Shown: positions 26,390-38,185 of the stretch, piece by piece
Numbering within the stretch: position 1 is the stretch's first letter
Layout of the letters: every line of letters starts with the position of its first letter
From: Streptomyces rimosus
Lineage (GTDB): Bacteria > Actinomycetota > Actinomycetes > Streptomycetales > Streptomycetaceae
Length of the DNA stretch: 64,000 bases
Direction of reading: 5' to 3'
NCBI RefSeq assembly: GCF_008704655.1
Contig: NZ_CP023688.1
Location: forward strand, 6,888,001 to 6,952,000
Program-made: the position numbers and the translations under genes
The notes under the pieces: model-generated
Databases searched by the model: none
Told to the model about the DNA's origin: nothing
What the model saw: the letters and a program-made list of their open reading frames with translations, nothing else

Positions 26390-26449
26390 TCAGTGGGCCG
26401 CCGGATGAGCGGTCCACCACCAGGTCATGGTTGCCGGTTGCGCGTACAT
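26390..26449 (-). CDS. trpL: tryptophan leader peptide (attenuator)
   Basis: A 19-codon reading frame encoding MYAQPATMTWWWTAHPAAH with three consecutive Trp codons, 94 bp upstream of the anthranilate synthase start. Starved ribosomes would stall at the TGG run and free the antiterminator, allowing transcription into the synthase gene. A second ATG at residue 8 could also be the start. Its end (WWWTAHPAAH) matches the leader peptide known from Streptomyces trpE genes, as I recall it. Confidence 0.85.
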   Translation of the reverse strand: MYAQPATMTWWWTAHPAAH

Positions 26450-26459
26450 GCGGGCCACC

Positions 26460-27281
26460 CTACCCGACCCGCTCCGGGAGCACCGAGAGAAAGCCGGTCA
26501 GGGCGGCGTCGAAGGCGTCCGGCTGCTCCAGGTTGGGCAGGTGGGCGGCGTCCTCGATGACCGTGAGACGGGCGTCCGGGATGCGGTCGCGCAGGAACTC
26601 GGCGTCGGCGACCGGTGTGTACGTGTCGTCGCGGCCGACGGCCACCAGGGCCGGGACGGCGAGGCGGGCCAACGTCGTGGTGTAGTCGGGGCGTTCGGCG
26701 CGGCCCCGGAGCGCGGCGGCGGCGCCCTCGGGCGGCGTGCCGCGCATCATGCGGCGCACGTGCTCCGCCACCGCGGGCCGGGCGGCGATGGTGCGCGGTG
26801 CGATCATCTTGTCGAGGACCTCTTCCGTGTAGCCGCCCATGCCCTCGCGCAGCAGCCGGTCGGCCATGGCGTTGCGGGCCCGGCGGCCCTCGGGCGTCTC
26901 GGCGTGGGCGAAGGTGTCCGCGAGGACGAGGGCGCGCAGCCGGTGCGGGAAGCGGCGGGCGCACTCCATGACGATCTGGCCGCCCATCGACAGCCCGCCG
27001 AGGACGATCCGCTCCGTCACCCCCAGATGGTCCAGGAGCGCGGCGAGGTCGGCCGCGAAGACCTCCAGGCGGGTGGTGCCCGGCACGACCTGGGAAGCGC
27101 CGTAGCCGCGCAGGTCGGGGACGATCACGCGGTGCCCGGCGGCGGCCAGGGCGGTGGTCTGCGGGGCCCACATCGTGTGATCGAAGGGGTGCCCGTGGAC
27201 GAGGAGGACGGTCGCGCCGTCCGCTTCGCCGGTGTCCTCGTAGGTGAGGGTGATGCCGTTGACGGCAGCGGTATGCAGCAC
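26460..27281 (-). CDS. alpha/beta hydrolase (3-oxoadipate enol-lactonase-like)
   Basis: About 273 residues. Core motifs are LVHGHPFDHTMW, nucleophile Ser in GGLSMGGQIVME, Asp in VGRDDTYTPVADA and His in DAAHLPNLEQPDAF. The pattern is that of enol-lactonase and haloperoxidase-like hydrolases. The true substrate is unknown and no beta-ketoadipate genes are nearby. GTG 27281 follows AGGGG. It is divergent from a MocR regulator gene, with a repeat operator between them, so the regulator probably controls it. Confidence 0.82.
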   Translation of the reverse strand: MLHTAAVNGITLTYEDTGEADGATVLLVHGHPFDHTMWAPQTTALAAAGHRVIVPDLRGYGASQVVPGTTRLEVFAADLAALLDHLGVTERIVLGGLSMGGQIVMECARRFPHRLRALVLADTFAHAETPEGRRARNAMADRLLREGMGGYTEEVLDKMIAPRTIAARPAVAEHVRRMMRGTPPEGAAAALRGRAERPDYTTTLARLAVPALVAVGRDDTYTPVADAEFLRDRIPDARLTVIEDAAHLPNLEQPDAFDAALTGFLSVLPERVG

Positions 27282-27350
27282 AACTCGCCCCTGTTCGCCG
27301 GAAATTGGCCGCTGGCCTGTTGACGGCTCGATGCTATGGGGCGCATCATC

Positions 27351-27383
27351 TCGGTGCAATAGAAACATTGCTCTCGGTGCAAT
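27351..27383. promoter_or_regulatory. candidate MocR operator in the divergent promoter
   Basis: TCGGTGCAAT occurs twice as a direct repeat (27351-27360 and 27374-27383), 23 bp apart, about two helical turns. GCAAT (27356-27360) also pairs as an inverted repeat with ATTGC (27367-27371). MocR-type regulators are known to bind direct plus inverted half-sites in their own divergent promoters. Confidence 0.5.
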
Positions 27384-27407
27384 CAGGCTGATCTGAGGAG
27401 AAGGCCC

Positions 27408-28790
27408 GTGGAGGACTACCAGCGCATCGCCGACGCCGTCGCGGCCGACATCGCCGCCGGACGGCTGCGCCCCGGCGACCGGCTCGCCACCCAGCGCGCC
27501 TTCGCCCGCGCCCACGGCATCGCCAACTCCACCGCCACCCGCGTCTACCGGGAGCTGACCCGCCGCGGGCTGACCGTCGGCGAGGTCGGCCGCGGCACGT
27601 ACGTACGCGCCGCGCAGCACAGCCCCGGACCCGCGCTGGCCGAGCCCGCCGACCCGGCCCGCCGCCCCCGCGTCAACCTCGAACTGAACTACCCCGAGGT
27701 CCCCGAGCAGGCCGCCCTCCTCGCCCAGGGCCTATCGCCCCTGCTGCGCCCCGACGTACTGAGCGCGGCCCTGACGATGGCCCCCGCCACCGGCTCCCCG
27801 GCCGCCCGCGAAGCCTGCGCCGCCCTCCTGGCCCGCGGGGACTTCCGGCCCGACCCGGACGGTCTGCTGTTCGCGGGCAACGGGCGCCAGGCCATCGCGG
27901 GCGCCCTCGCCGCGCTGGTGCCGCCCGGTGGGCGCCTGGGCGTCGAAGCGCTCACCTATCCGCTGGTCAAGTCGGTCGCCGCCCGCCTCGGCGTCACCCT
28001 CGTGCCGCTGGCCGGCGACGCGTACGGCCTGCTGCCCGACGCCGTACGGACCGCCCACCGCGGCGCCCCGCTGCACGCCGTCTACCTCCAGCCGACGCTG
28101 CACAACCCGCTCGGCGTGACCATGCCGGCCGAGCGCCGGGCCGAGCTGGCCGGCACCCTCCGCGCGCTGGACCTGTGGGCCGTCGAGGACGCCGTCTGGT
28201 CCTTCCTGCTCGACGACGACCGGCAGGCCGGACTCCCGCCGCTGGCCGCCCTCGCCCCCGAACGCACGCTTCTGGTCGACAGCCTCTCCAAGCGCCTGTC
28301 GCCCGGCCTGACCGTCGGCCTGGTGCTGGCGCCGCCCTCGTACACCGAGCGGGTCGCCGCGGCCCTGCGCTCCGGCGGCTGGACGGCCGGCGCCTTCGCC
28401 CTGAACGCCACGGTCCGCTGGCTGTGCGACGGCGCGGTCGCCGCGATCGTGGAGGCCAAGCGCCGGGACGCCGCCGCCCGGCAGGCCCTGGTCCGCGAGC
28501 ACCTGGCCGGATTCCGTGTCCATGCCGACCCGGCCGCCTACTTCGCCTGGTGGGAGCTGCCCGCGCCGTGGCGCGCCGAGACCTTCCTCGCGGCCGCCGC
28601 CCGGCGCGGCATCGCCGTCACCCCGGGCGCCGCGTTCGCCGTCGGCCCGGAGGGCGCGCACGGCGCCGCACCCGCCCCGGGCGCCGTCCGCGTCGCCCTC
28701 GCCGCCCCGGCCGCCGACGAGCTGACGCACGCGCTCACCGCGCTGGCCGCCATCGCCCGGGGCACCCCGGAGGACTGCGTACCGGACTGA
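27408..28790 (+). CDS. MocR-type transcriptional regulator (GntR domain fused to aminotransferase fold)
   Basis: A 460-residue protein. The N-terminal winged helix-turn-helix (about 1-65) reads DAVAADIAAGRLRPGDRLATQRAFARAHGIANSTATRVYRELTRRGL. The rest is a class I aminotransferase fold with the PLP lysine in DSLSKRLSPGL, VYLQPTLHNPLGVTMP and AVEDAVWSFLL. MocR regulators sense PLP or an amino-acid adduct and rarely transaminate. The start is GTG 27408 with GAGGAGAAGG upstream. The divergent hydrolase is the likely target. Confidence 0.88.
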   Translation: MEDYQRIADAVAADIAAGRLRPGDRLATQRAFARAHGIANSTATRVYRELTRRGLTVGEVGRGTYVRAAQHSPGPALAEPADPARRPRVNLELNYPEVPEQAALLAQGLSPLLRPDVLSAALTMAPATGSPAAREACAALLARGDFRPDPDGLLFAGNGRQAIAGALAALVPPGGRLGVEALTYPLVKSVAARLGVTLVPLAGDAYGLLPDAVRTAHRGAPLHAVYLQPTLHNPLGVTMPAERRAELAGTLRALDLWAVEDAVWSFLLDDDRQAGLPPLAALAPERTLLVDSLSKRLSPGLTVGLVLAPPSYTERVAAALRSGGWTAGAFALNATVRWLCDGAVAAIVEAKRRDAAARQALVREHLAGFRVHADPAAYFAWWELPAPWRAETFLAAAARRGIAVTPGAAFAVGPEGAHGAAPAPGAVRVALAAPAADELTHALTALAAIARGTPEDCVPD

Positions 28791-28892
28791 GAGCCCGCGC
28801 CCGGACCCTGTTGCCGTGTGCGCGGGCGTCCACGGCAGTGGGAGCTTCGTCTCACATCCCGGTCGGCGAGATGGACCCCTGTCCCGACCCCG

Positions 28893-28898
28893 TAAAGT
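28893..28898 (+). promoter_or_regulatory. -10 element for a leaderless transcript
   Basis: TAAAGT ends 7 bases before GTG 28906, with no ribosome binding site between them. Confidence 0.55.
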
Positions 28899-28902
28899 TT
28901 GA

Positions 28903-30255
<1,353 letters not shown>

Positions 30256-30287
30256 CTCTGCGGGGCCCGGCCGGGCCGGTGGACACC

Positions 30288-30324
30288 CGATGGGGCGCGG
30301 ATCACAGGGATTCGCGCCCCATCG
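30288..30324 (+). terminator. terminator after the DAHP synthase gene
   Basis: A 12-bp perfect stem, CGATGGGGCGCG (30288-30299) with CGCGCCCCATCG (30313-30324), and a 13-base loop. The following sequence has only short T runs. Confidence 0.7.
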
Positions 30325-30351
30325 CCGTTGTTACCGCTCTTCCGTCCCGGG

Positions 30352-30370
30352 TAAGGTAAGGGTAACCTCA
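30352..30370 (+). promoter_or_regulatory. iron box (DmdR1/IdeR-type operator)
   Basis: TAAGGTAAGGGTAACCTCA matches the actinobacterial iron-box palindrome (TTAGGTTAGGCTAACCTAA) at 15 of 19 positions. It lies 31 bases before the start of the ferredoxin-like gene, where a bound iron repressor would block transcription. Confidence 0.8.
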
Positions 30371-30400
30371 CCGCGGAACAGGTCGACGGAGGTGACCCGC

Positions 30401-30712
30401 GTGTACGTCTGCTCGTGCTTCGGCATCACGGAGCAGCAAGTCCGTGACCACGCGGAATCCGGCGCCTGCACCCCGCGCCAGATAGCCTCCGCCTGCAAGG
30501 CCGGCACCGACTGCGGCGGCTGCGTACGCCGTATCCAGGCACTGCTCGGCCGCGGCGCGTGCCCCCGGCGCGAGCTGATCGACCAGGGCGCGCCGGAACC
30601 GCTGGGCGCCGAGGTGCCCGAACTGCCGGCGGCCGGGGCGCGCGGAACCTACGGCACGACGCCCGGCGCGGTCCCGGACACGACGCCCGGCGCCCTGCCG
30701 GAAGCGGCCTGA
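30401..30712 (+). CDS. bfd: bacterioferritin-associated ferredoxin-like [2Fe-2S] protein
   Basis: A 103-residue protein. The Bfd domain is in the first 55 residues with four cysteines in the family pattern: CSCFGITE and CKAGTDCGGCVRRI. The C-terminal half is a Pro/Ala/Thr-rich tail with the repeat TTPGAVPD, unusual for Bfd. Bfd passes electrons to bacterioferritin to release stored iron under starvation. The iron box just upstream and the bfr gene downstream on the other strand support that role. GTG 30401 follows GGAGGT by 7 bases. Confidence 0.87.
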   Translation: MYVCSCFGITEQQVRDHAESGACTPRQIASACKAGTDCGGCVRRIQALLGRGACPRRELIDQGAPEPLGAEVPELPAAGARGTYGTTPGAVPDTTPGALPEAA

Positions 30713-30773
30713 CGCCGGCCCGACCGGTGGCCGTGCCCCGCCCCGCTCCGCAGGAACGGTTTGCCGGACCGGC

Positions 30774-31253
30774 TCAGCTGTCCGGCTGCTCGATGACCTG
30801 GGCGATGTAGAGCGGCTCACCCAGCTTCTCGACCAGATCGAGCTGCGTGTCCAGATAGTCGATGTGGTGCTCCTCGTCGGCCAGGATGCTCTCGAAGATG
30901 TTGGCTGACGTGATGTCCCCCTTGGCCCGCATCAGCTCGATGCCCCGCTTGAGCCGGTCGATCGCCTCGACCTCGATCTGCCGGTCCGCCTGGAACATCT
31001 CGGTGACCGTCTGGCCCACCCGGACGTGGAAGAGCCGCTGGTAATTGGGCAGCCCGTCCAGGAAGAGAATGCGGTCCGTGAGGATCTCCGCGTGCTTCAT
31101 CTCGTCGAACGACTCGTGCCGGGTGTACTTGGCCAGCTTGTGCCAGCCGAAGTTCTCCTGCATCTTCGCGTGCAGGAAGTACTGATTGATCGCGGTCAGC
31201 TCGGCGGTCAGCTGCTCGTTGAGGAATTCGATGACCTCGGGGTCGCCCTGCAT
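30774..31253 (-). CDS. bfr: bacterioferritin
   Basis: A 159-residue four-helix ferritin. Ferroxidase ligands appear as LTAELTAINQYF, RHESFDEMKHAEI and DEEHHIDYLD; Met in SFDEMKHAE is the heme-binding residue at the dimer interface. A 24-mer shell would store iron in the cytoplasm. It is convergent with bfd, whose product serves it. No clear iron box precedes it; a weak inverted repeat, TAAG-6-CTTA, lies at 31327-31340. Confidence 0.95.
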   Translation of the reverse strand: MQGDPEVIEFLNEQLTAELTAINQYFLHAKMQENFGWHKLAKYTRHESFDEMKHAEILTDRILFLDGLPNYQRLFHVRVGQTVTEMFQADRQIEVEAIDRLKRGIELMRAKGDITSANIFESILADEEHHIDYLDTQLDLVEKLGEPLYIAQVIEQPDS

Positions 31254-31399
31254 GACGGCGGGCTCCTTCCACGCGAGAACTGGCAGGTGCCGCGCATCCT
31301 CGCACCGTCGCGCGCGGGGCGTCCAGTAAGTGCACGCTTAGTACGAGTTGCCCGAATCGCTGCCGCCCTGGTCATCGGCACCCCCGAGGGTCTGACACC

Positions 31400-32032
31400 A
31401 TGGGGAGCATGGGTCAGCCCGAAAGCCGCGAAGCGGAGCATCCTCAGCTGCCTCCGGGGCAGCGACTGCAACGGGGATGGCCGGTCACGCATTACGGCCC
31501 GGTGCCGAAATTCCGGCCGGAACGCTGGGAGTTCCGGGCTTTCGGCGCCACCGCGGACGGCGGCAAGCACTGCTGGACGCACGAGGAATTCTCGGCGCTG
31601 CCCTATACCACCGTGGTCGCCGACATGCACTGCGTCACGAAGTTCAGCATGCTCGGCGCCGAATGGGGCGGCGTGTCCACCCGCACCGTCCTCGATCTCG
31701 CGCCACCGGCTCCGGATGTCACCCATGTGATGGTGTGGGCCGAATACGGATTCAGTTCGAACCTGAAACTGGCCGATTTCGCCGACGCCAAGTGCCTGTT
31801 CGCCACCCATCGCTCCGGCGAGCCGCTCACCGCCGAGCACGGTTTCCCGGTCCGGCTGATCGTCCCGCACCTGTACGCCTGGAAAGGGCCCAAATGGGTG
31901 CGCGGCATCGAGTACATGACGGCCGACCGCCGTGGCTTCTGGGAGGAGCGCGGCTACCACAACCTCGGTGACCCGTGGCGCGAGCAGCGCTACTCGTATC
32001 AGGAGGAGCCGGGGGACGGGCCCGAGCTGTAG
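31400..32032 (+). CDS. sulfite-oxidase-like molybdopterin oxidoreductase, cytoplasmic
   Basis: A 210-residue protein with the catalytic core of the sulfite oxidase fold only. The molybdenum-ligating Cys is in ADMHCVTKFS, followed by WGGVSTRTVLDLA, and PVRLIVPHLYAWKGPKWVRGIEYM is the pterin-binding region. It has no twin-Arg signal, heme domain or dimerisation domain, so it is a short cytoplasmic YedY-like member whose substrate is unknown. ATG 31400 and ATG 31409 are both possible; CACCAT ending 7 bases before 31409 could be a leaderless -10. Confidence 0.85.
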   Translation: MGSMGQPESREAEHPQLPPGQRLQRGWPVTHYGPVPKFRPERWEFRAFGATADGGKHCWTHEEFSALPYTTVVADMHCVTKFSMLGAEWGGVSTRTVLDLAPPAPDVTHVMVWAEYGFSSNLKLADFADAKCLFATHRSGEPLTAEHGFPVRLIVPHLYAWKGPKWVRGIEYMTADRRGFWEERGYHNLGDPWREQRYSYQEEPGDGPEL

Positions 32033-32084
32033 CGCGCCGGGCCGCCCGGCGGCGGTCCGGGAACGGCCGGAATGCGGGCCGCGC

Positions 32085-32561
32085 TCAGTGATATCGGTGT
32101 GCTACGGCGTGTCCCTTGCCGCGGGAGATCATCCACCGGTTCACCGGCGTGGTCACGACGAACGCCAGGGCCAGTGACAGCGCCAGCGTCCACCAGAACA
32201 GGGCGTCGGACAGCGCCGCGTCCAGCGCCCCGGGGATCAGCACGATCACCCCGTTGTCGATCAGCTCCATGACCGCGATGGACAGCGTGTCGGCGGCCAG
32301 CGCGACCCGTACGGCGGCCCGCAGGCCGAGCCCGGAGCCGAGCACACCGCGCAGGGTGAGGGCATAGCCGAAGACGAAGGCGAGCACCACCGCGAGCACC
32401 ATCGTCGGGGCGTTGTGCCAGCTCAGGGCGGTACCGACGACCATGCCCAGGATCTCGCCGAGGGCGCAGCCGGTCAGGCAGTGCAGCGTCGCGCGGGCCG
32501 CGGCGCCCCAGCTCGCCGCCGCGTGCCCGCCGTGCTCGTGCCCGTCGTGTGCCTGGTGCAT
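32085..32561 (-). CDS. DUF4396 membrane protein with His-rich N-terminus
   Basis: A 158-residue protein starting MHQAHDGHEHGGHAAAS, with five His in the first 13 residues, followed by about four transmembrane helices (LHCLTGCALGEILGMVVG, MVLAVVLAFVFGYALTL, a third near DNGVIVLIPG, and FWWTLALSLALAFVVTT). The His cluster could bind a transition metal, and related DUF4396 proteins are sometimes fused to metal-associated domains; the role is not established. It is downstream of, and codirectional with, nothing close (21 bp from the endonuclease IV gene), so cotranscription with that gene is likely. Confidence 0.8.
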   Translation of the reverse strand: MHQAHDGHEHGGHAAASWGAAARATLHCLTGCALGEILGMVVGTALSWHNAPTMVLAVVLAFVFGYALTLRGVLGSGLGLRAAVRVALAADTLSIAVMELIDNGVIVLIPGALDAALSDALFWWTLALSLALAFVVTTPVNRWMISRGKGHAVAHRYH

Positions 32562-32582
32562 CGGTATGCCCAGGCTGCCACC

Positions 32583-33473
32583 TCAGGCCGGGTGGCGCAG
32601 CTCCTTCAGGCGCGCCACGTCCGCCGCGTGGCCCTCCTTGCCGCCCGGCGTCTCGATCACCAGCGGTACGCCCGCCGTGGCCGGGTGCCGGAACAGCTCG
32701 CCGAACGGGTCGGCCCCGATGTGCCCCGAGCCGATGTTCTCGTGGCGGTCCTTGTGGGCGCCGACGACGTCCTTGGAGTCGTTGGCGTGGATCAGTTTCA
32801 GCCGTCCCTCGCCGACCGTGTCGACCAGCTCGTCCAGCAGCGCCTTCGTCCCGCCGGGCGCCGCCATGTCGTGCCCGGCCGCGAAGGCGTGGCAGGTGTC
32901 CAGGCAGACGCCCAGCTTCGGGTGCCGGTCCAGCGCGTCGAAGTACGGGCCCAGGTCCTCGGCCAGCGCGCACAGCGACGCGCCCTGCCCCGCCGTCGGC
33001 TCCAGCAGCAGCCACGGGTCGTCGTCGTGCGTCAGCTCGTCCAGCAGCGGGCGCACCCGCTCGCGCACCTGCGCCAGCGCCTCCGCGCGCGGCCGCCCGC
33101 CGGTCGCCGAGCCGGTGTGCACCACCACGCCCAGCGCGCCGATCGCCCGGCCGCGCAGCAGCGAGTGCCGCAGCGAGACCACGGACTTCTCGACCGTCCC
33201 GTCGTTGTGCGAGCCGAAGTTGATGAGGTAGGGCGCGTGCACATACGCCGGGATCGCCTCCCGCTCGCACGCTTCCCGGAACGCCTCGTCCTGCTGCGGG
33301 ACACCGGCCGGGGTGGCCCAGCCGCGCGGGTTGGCGACGAAGACCTGCACGGCCTCGCCGCCGATGTCACGGGCGTACGGGATGCCGACCTTGGCCAGGC
33401 CGCCGGCCACCGGCACATGGCTGCCGACCGGATTGCGCTCACGGGCGTGCTGCGGGGAGGGGGAAGTGCTCAC
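32583..33473 (-). CDS. nfo: endonuclease IV (AP endonuclease)
   Basis: A 296-residue TIM-barrel enzyme that nicks DNA 5-prime to abasic sites. Metal-binding segments are recognisable: VHAPYLINFGS, VVHTGS, LLLEPTAGQG, CLDTCHAFAAGHD, LIHANDSKD, DRHENIGSGHIG and VIETPGGKEG. Length and order match the family. It probably heads a unit with the DUF4396 gene 21 bp downstream. The start is a GTG at 33473. Confidence 0.93.
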   Translation of the reverse strand: MSTSPSPQHARERNPVGSHVPVAGGLAKVGIPYARDIGGEAVQVFVANPRGWATPAGVPQQDEAFREACEREAIPAYVHAPYLINFGSHNDGTVEKSVVSLRHSLLRGRAIGALGVVVHTGSATGGRPRAEALAQVRERVRPLLDELTHDDDPWLLLEPTAGQGASLCALAEDLGPYFDALDRHPKLGVCLDTCHAFAAGHDMAAPGGTKALLDELVDTVGEGRLKLIHANDSKDVVGAHKDRHENIGSGHIGADPFGELFRHPATAGVPLVIETPGGKEGHAADVARLKELRHPA

Positions 33474-33498
33474 CCGTCAAGGGTGCCAGGCGCACGGC

Positions 33499-33521
33499 GC
33501 CCGCCCGGCGTGCGGGCGGGC
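33499..33521. terminator. hairpin between the PASTA kinase and nfo genes
   Basis: GCCCGCCCG (33499-33507) pairs with CGGGCGGGC (33513-33521) around a 5-base loop. It lies downstream of the kinase gene on the reverse strand. No T run follows, so the terminator call is tentative. Confidence 0.4.
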
Positions 33522-33585
33522 GTCCTTGCTCACAGTGGGCGCGCGGTGCGGCCGTACCCGCGGGGACACACGCCGCGGGCCCGGC

Positions 33586-35592
33586 TCAGAGCGCGCTCTC
33601 CAGCCGGATGGTGATCTTGCTGCCCTTGGCCGCCTGCTCGCCGCCCGCGACCGACTGGCTCTCGACCTTGTCCCGCGGGAACAGGAACGGCTTCTTGACC
33701 TCGACCTCGAAGCCCGCCCCGGTCAGCGCCCGCTTGGCCTCGTCGGTGCTCTTGCCCGTCACGTCCGGGACGGCGACCATCTCCGGGCCCGAGGAGAGCG
33801 TGAGGGTGACGGTGTCACCCTTGCCCTGCTTGCTGCCCTGGCCGGGCGACTGGCGGGCCACCTTGCCCGCCTCGTGCGGCGAGTGCACCGTACCGTCCGC
33901 GATCTTCACATCGAAGCCCGCGCCGCGCAGCGTGGCCTCGGCGTCCGCGCGGTCCCGGCCGGTCACGTCCGGCACGTCCACCGCGGCGCCCCGGCTGACG
34001 GTCAGCGCGACGGCGGTGTCCGGGCGGCGCTTGCTGCCCGCCGCCGGATCGGTGCTGATCACCGAGCCCTTGGCGACCTCGTCGGAGAACTCCTTGCGCA
34101 CCGTGCCGACGGTCAGCCCCAGGTCACGCAGCTTGCGCTTGGCGTCGGCGACCGGCGTGCCCGCCAGCTCGGGCACCTGGACGATCTCCGGGCCCTTGGA
34201 CAGGGTGATGACGACCGTGCCCGTACCGCGGATGCGCTTGCCGTTCTCCGGGGTCGTGGCCATGACGTGGCCACGCTCGACGTTCGGGCTGAAGGCGTGC
34301 TTCACCTCCACGTTCAGGCCCTCGGCCCGCAGCGTCTTCTCCGCCTTCGCCTGGGTCATGTCCAGGACGGCCGGGACGGTGGTGAACTGGCCGGAGTTGA
34401 TGTACCAGACGCCCGCGCCCACCCCGAGGACGAGCAGCACGGCCGCCACGATGGAAACGGCCTTGCGCCGGGCCCGCAGCAGCCCGGCGACCGCCCCGGA
34501 CCGGCCCGTGGCGGCCGGCCGCAGCCGGGTGGTCGGCTCGGCCGCCGAAGCCGCTTCCGCCGGCGGCAGCTCCAGCCGGCTGGTGCGGTGCAGCGGCTCC
34601 CCGTCCGGCTGCGGCTCTTCCAGCGGCAGCGGCGGCTGTACGGCGACGGCCCGCGGCAGCACGCTCGTACGGTCCTCGGAGCCCGCCGCGGAACCGCCCT
34701 CCGGCACCTCCCTGGCCTGCGGCGGCACCGCGTCCAGCTGCGCGTCGCTCAGGTCGGCGCGGACCGTGCGGGCCTGCGCGAGCAGCGTCACCGCGTCCTG
34801 CGGGCGCAGCTCGGGTCGGCGCGCGGTGGCCGCGGCGACCAGGTCGTCCAGCTGCGGCGCCAGCTCCGGCGCGTACGTGGACGGTGGCGGCACATCCTCG
34901 TGCAGGTGCTGGTAGAGGACCTGTGCCGCGCTGCCGCCCGAGTGCGGCTTGCCGCCGGTCAGCATCTCGAAGAGCACGACACCGCAGGCGTACACGTCCG
35001 CGGGCGGCCCCGCGCTGCCGTCCTCGATCTGCTCGGGCGCCAGGTAGGAGACGGTGCCCAGGACGGAGCCGGTCGAGGCCGTGGTGTGGGTGCCCATGGT
35101 CCGTACGAGCCCGAAGTCGGCGACCTTGACCCGGCCGTCGTCGCCGATCAGCACGTTCTCCGGCTTCATGTCGCGGTGTACCAGCCCGGCCCGGTGGGCG
35201 GCGCCCAGCGCGGCCAGCATCGGCTCCAGGATGTCCAGCGCGGCGCGCGGCTGGAGGGCGCCGCGCTCCCGCAGCACGTCGCGCAGCGTGCAGCCCGCGA
35301 CGTACTCCATGGCCAGGTACACATACGTCCCGTCGGTGCCCTGGTCGTACACGCCGACGACATTGGGGTGGTCGAGGCGGGCCACGGACTTCGCCTCGCG
35401 GATGAAGCGGTCGACGAACGCGGCGTCGGCCGCCAGCGACGGGTGCATCACCTTCAGGGCGAGCACCCGGTCCAGCCGGGTGTCCATGGCCCGGTAGACC
35501 GTGGCCATGCCGCCGGCGGCGATGCGCGCCTGCACCTGGTACCGGCCGTCGAGCAGCTGCCCGACCAGCGGGTCCTGAAGGGTCGTATCCAC
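33586..35592 (-). CDS. PASTA-domain Ser/Thr protein kinase, PknL-locus type
   Basis: About 668 residues. The N-terminal Hanks kinase has ARIAAGGMATVYRA, ALKVMHP (ATP Lys), HRDMKPEN, DFGLVRTMG with TASTGSVLGTVSYLAPEQ as activation loop. A Pro/Ala-rich linker leads to one transmembrane helix (AVSIVAAVLLVLGVGAGVWYI). Outside the membrane are four PASTA repeats starting near TVPAVLDM, QVPELAGT, DVPDVTGR and AVPDVTGK, which bind muropeptides or lipid II. It probably couples wall status to division. The position matches pknL (Rv2176c), although that kinase lacks PASTA domains. Start GTG 35592 follows TAGACT without a ribosome binding site. Confidence 0.92.
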   Translation of the reverse strand: MDTTLQDPLVGQLLDGRYQVQARIAAGGMATVYRAMDTRLDRVLALKVMHPSLAADAAFVDRFIREAKSVARLDHPNVVGVYDQGTDGTYVYLAMEYVAGCTLRDVLRERGALQPRAALDILEPMLAALGAAHRAGLVHRDMKPENVLIGDDGRVKVADFGLVRTMGTHTTASTGSVLGTVSYLAPEQIEDGSAGPPADVYACGVVLFEMLTGGKPHSGGSAAQVLYQHLHEDVPPPSTYAPELAPQLDDLVAAATARRPELRPQDAVTLLAQARTVRADLSDAQLDAVPPQAREVPEGGSAAGSEDRTSVLPRAVAVQPPLPLEEPQPDGEPLHRTSRLELPPAEAASAAEPTTRLRPAATGRSGAVAGLLRARRKAVSIVAAVLLVLGVGAGVWYINSGQFTTVPAVLDMTQAKAEKTLRAEGLNVEVKHAFSPNVERGHVMATTPENGKRIRGTGTVVITLSKGPEIVQVPELAGTPVADAKRKLRDLGLTVGTVRKEFSDEVAKGSVISTDPAAGSKRRPDTAVALTVSRGAAVDVPDVTGRDRADAEATLRGAGFDVKIADGTVHSPHEAGKVARQSPGQGSKQGKGDTVTLTLSSGPEMVAVPDVTGKSTDEAKRALTGAGFEVEVKKPFLFPRDKVESQSVAGGEQAAKGSKITIRLESAL

Positions 35593-35600
35593 GGCAGAGG

Positions 35601-35606
35601 AGTCTA
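35601..35606 (-). promoter_or_regulatory. -10 element for a leaderless kinase transcript
   Basis: On the reverse strand TAGACT ends 8 bases before GTG 35592; the intervening CCTCTGCC is not a ribosome binding site. Confidence 0.5.
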
Positions 35607-35776
35607 CGAGCCGCCGTGGTGATGGCCCACGCCCCGCCCACGACCAGCGCCTTTCTGCGACCGAACGGTGACAGGGGCGGGGCGCGGGCCGGGGCGGGAC
35701 GCGCCGGATGTCCGTTTCGCCGGGCGCGGGCGGCACCCGTACAGCCATCGGCCGCACGGGTGGCGTCCGCCGCGCC

Positions 35777-38072
<2,296 letters not shown>

Positions 38073-38079
38073 GGGCGTC

Positions 38080-38185
38080 CAGCCCCTCCCTTCGCCGGCA
38101 TGACCCGGATCAGGTTCGTACGGTCGGAGGCCGCAGCAGCCTCCCTCTCAGCCCGGTGCGTCCGGGCTCCCGCGAGTGCGTTCCC
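38080..38185 (-). promoter_or_regulatory. TPP riboswitch (THI element) upstream of thiO
   Basis: On the reverse strand the conserved blocks occur in order: CGGGAGCCC, CTGAGAGG (38144-38151) and GAACCTGATCCGGGTCATGC followed by CGGCGAAGGGA (to about 38084). These are the core P2/J and P4/P5 sequences of the thiamine pyrophosphate sensor. It ends in GGGAGGGG about 13 bases before ATG 38072, so it probably controls access to the ribosome binding site. Exact ends are approximate. Confidence 0.93.

Noticed and set aside
31320..31345. Iron box upstream of bfr
   Set aside because: The inverted repeat TAAG-6-CTTA does not match the iron-box consensus beyond a few positions.
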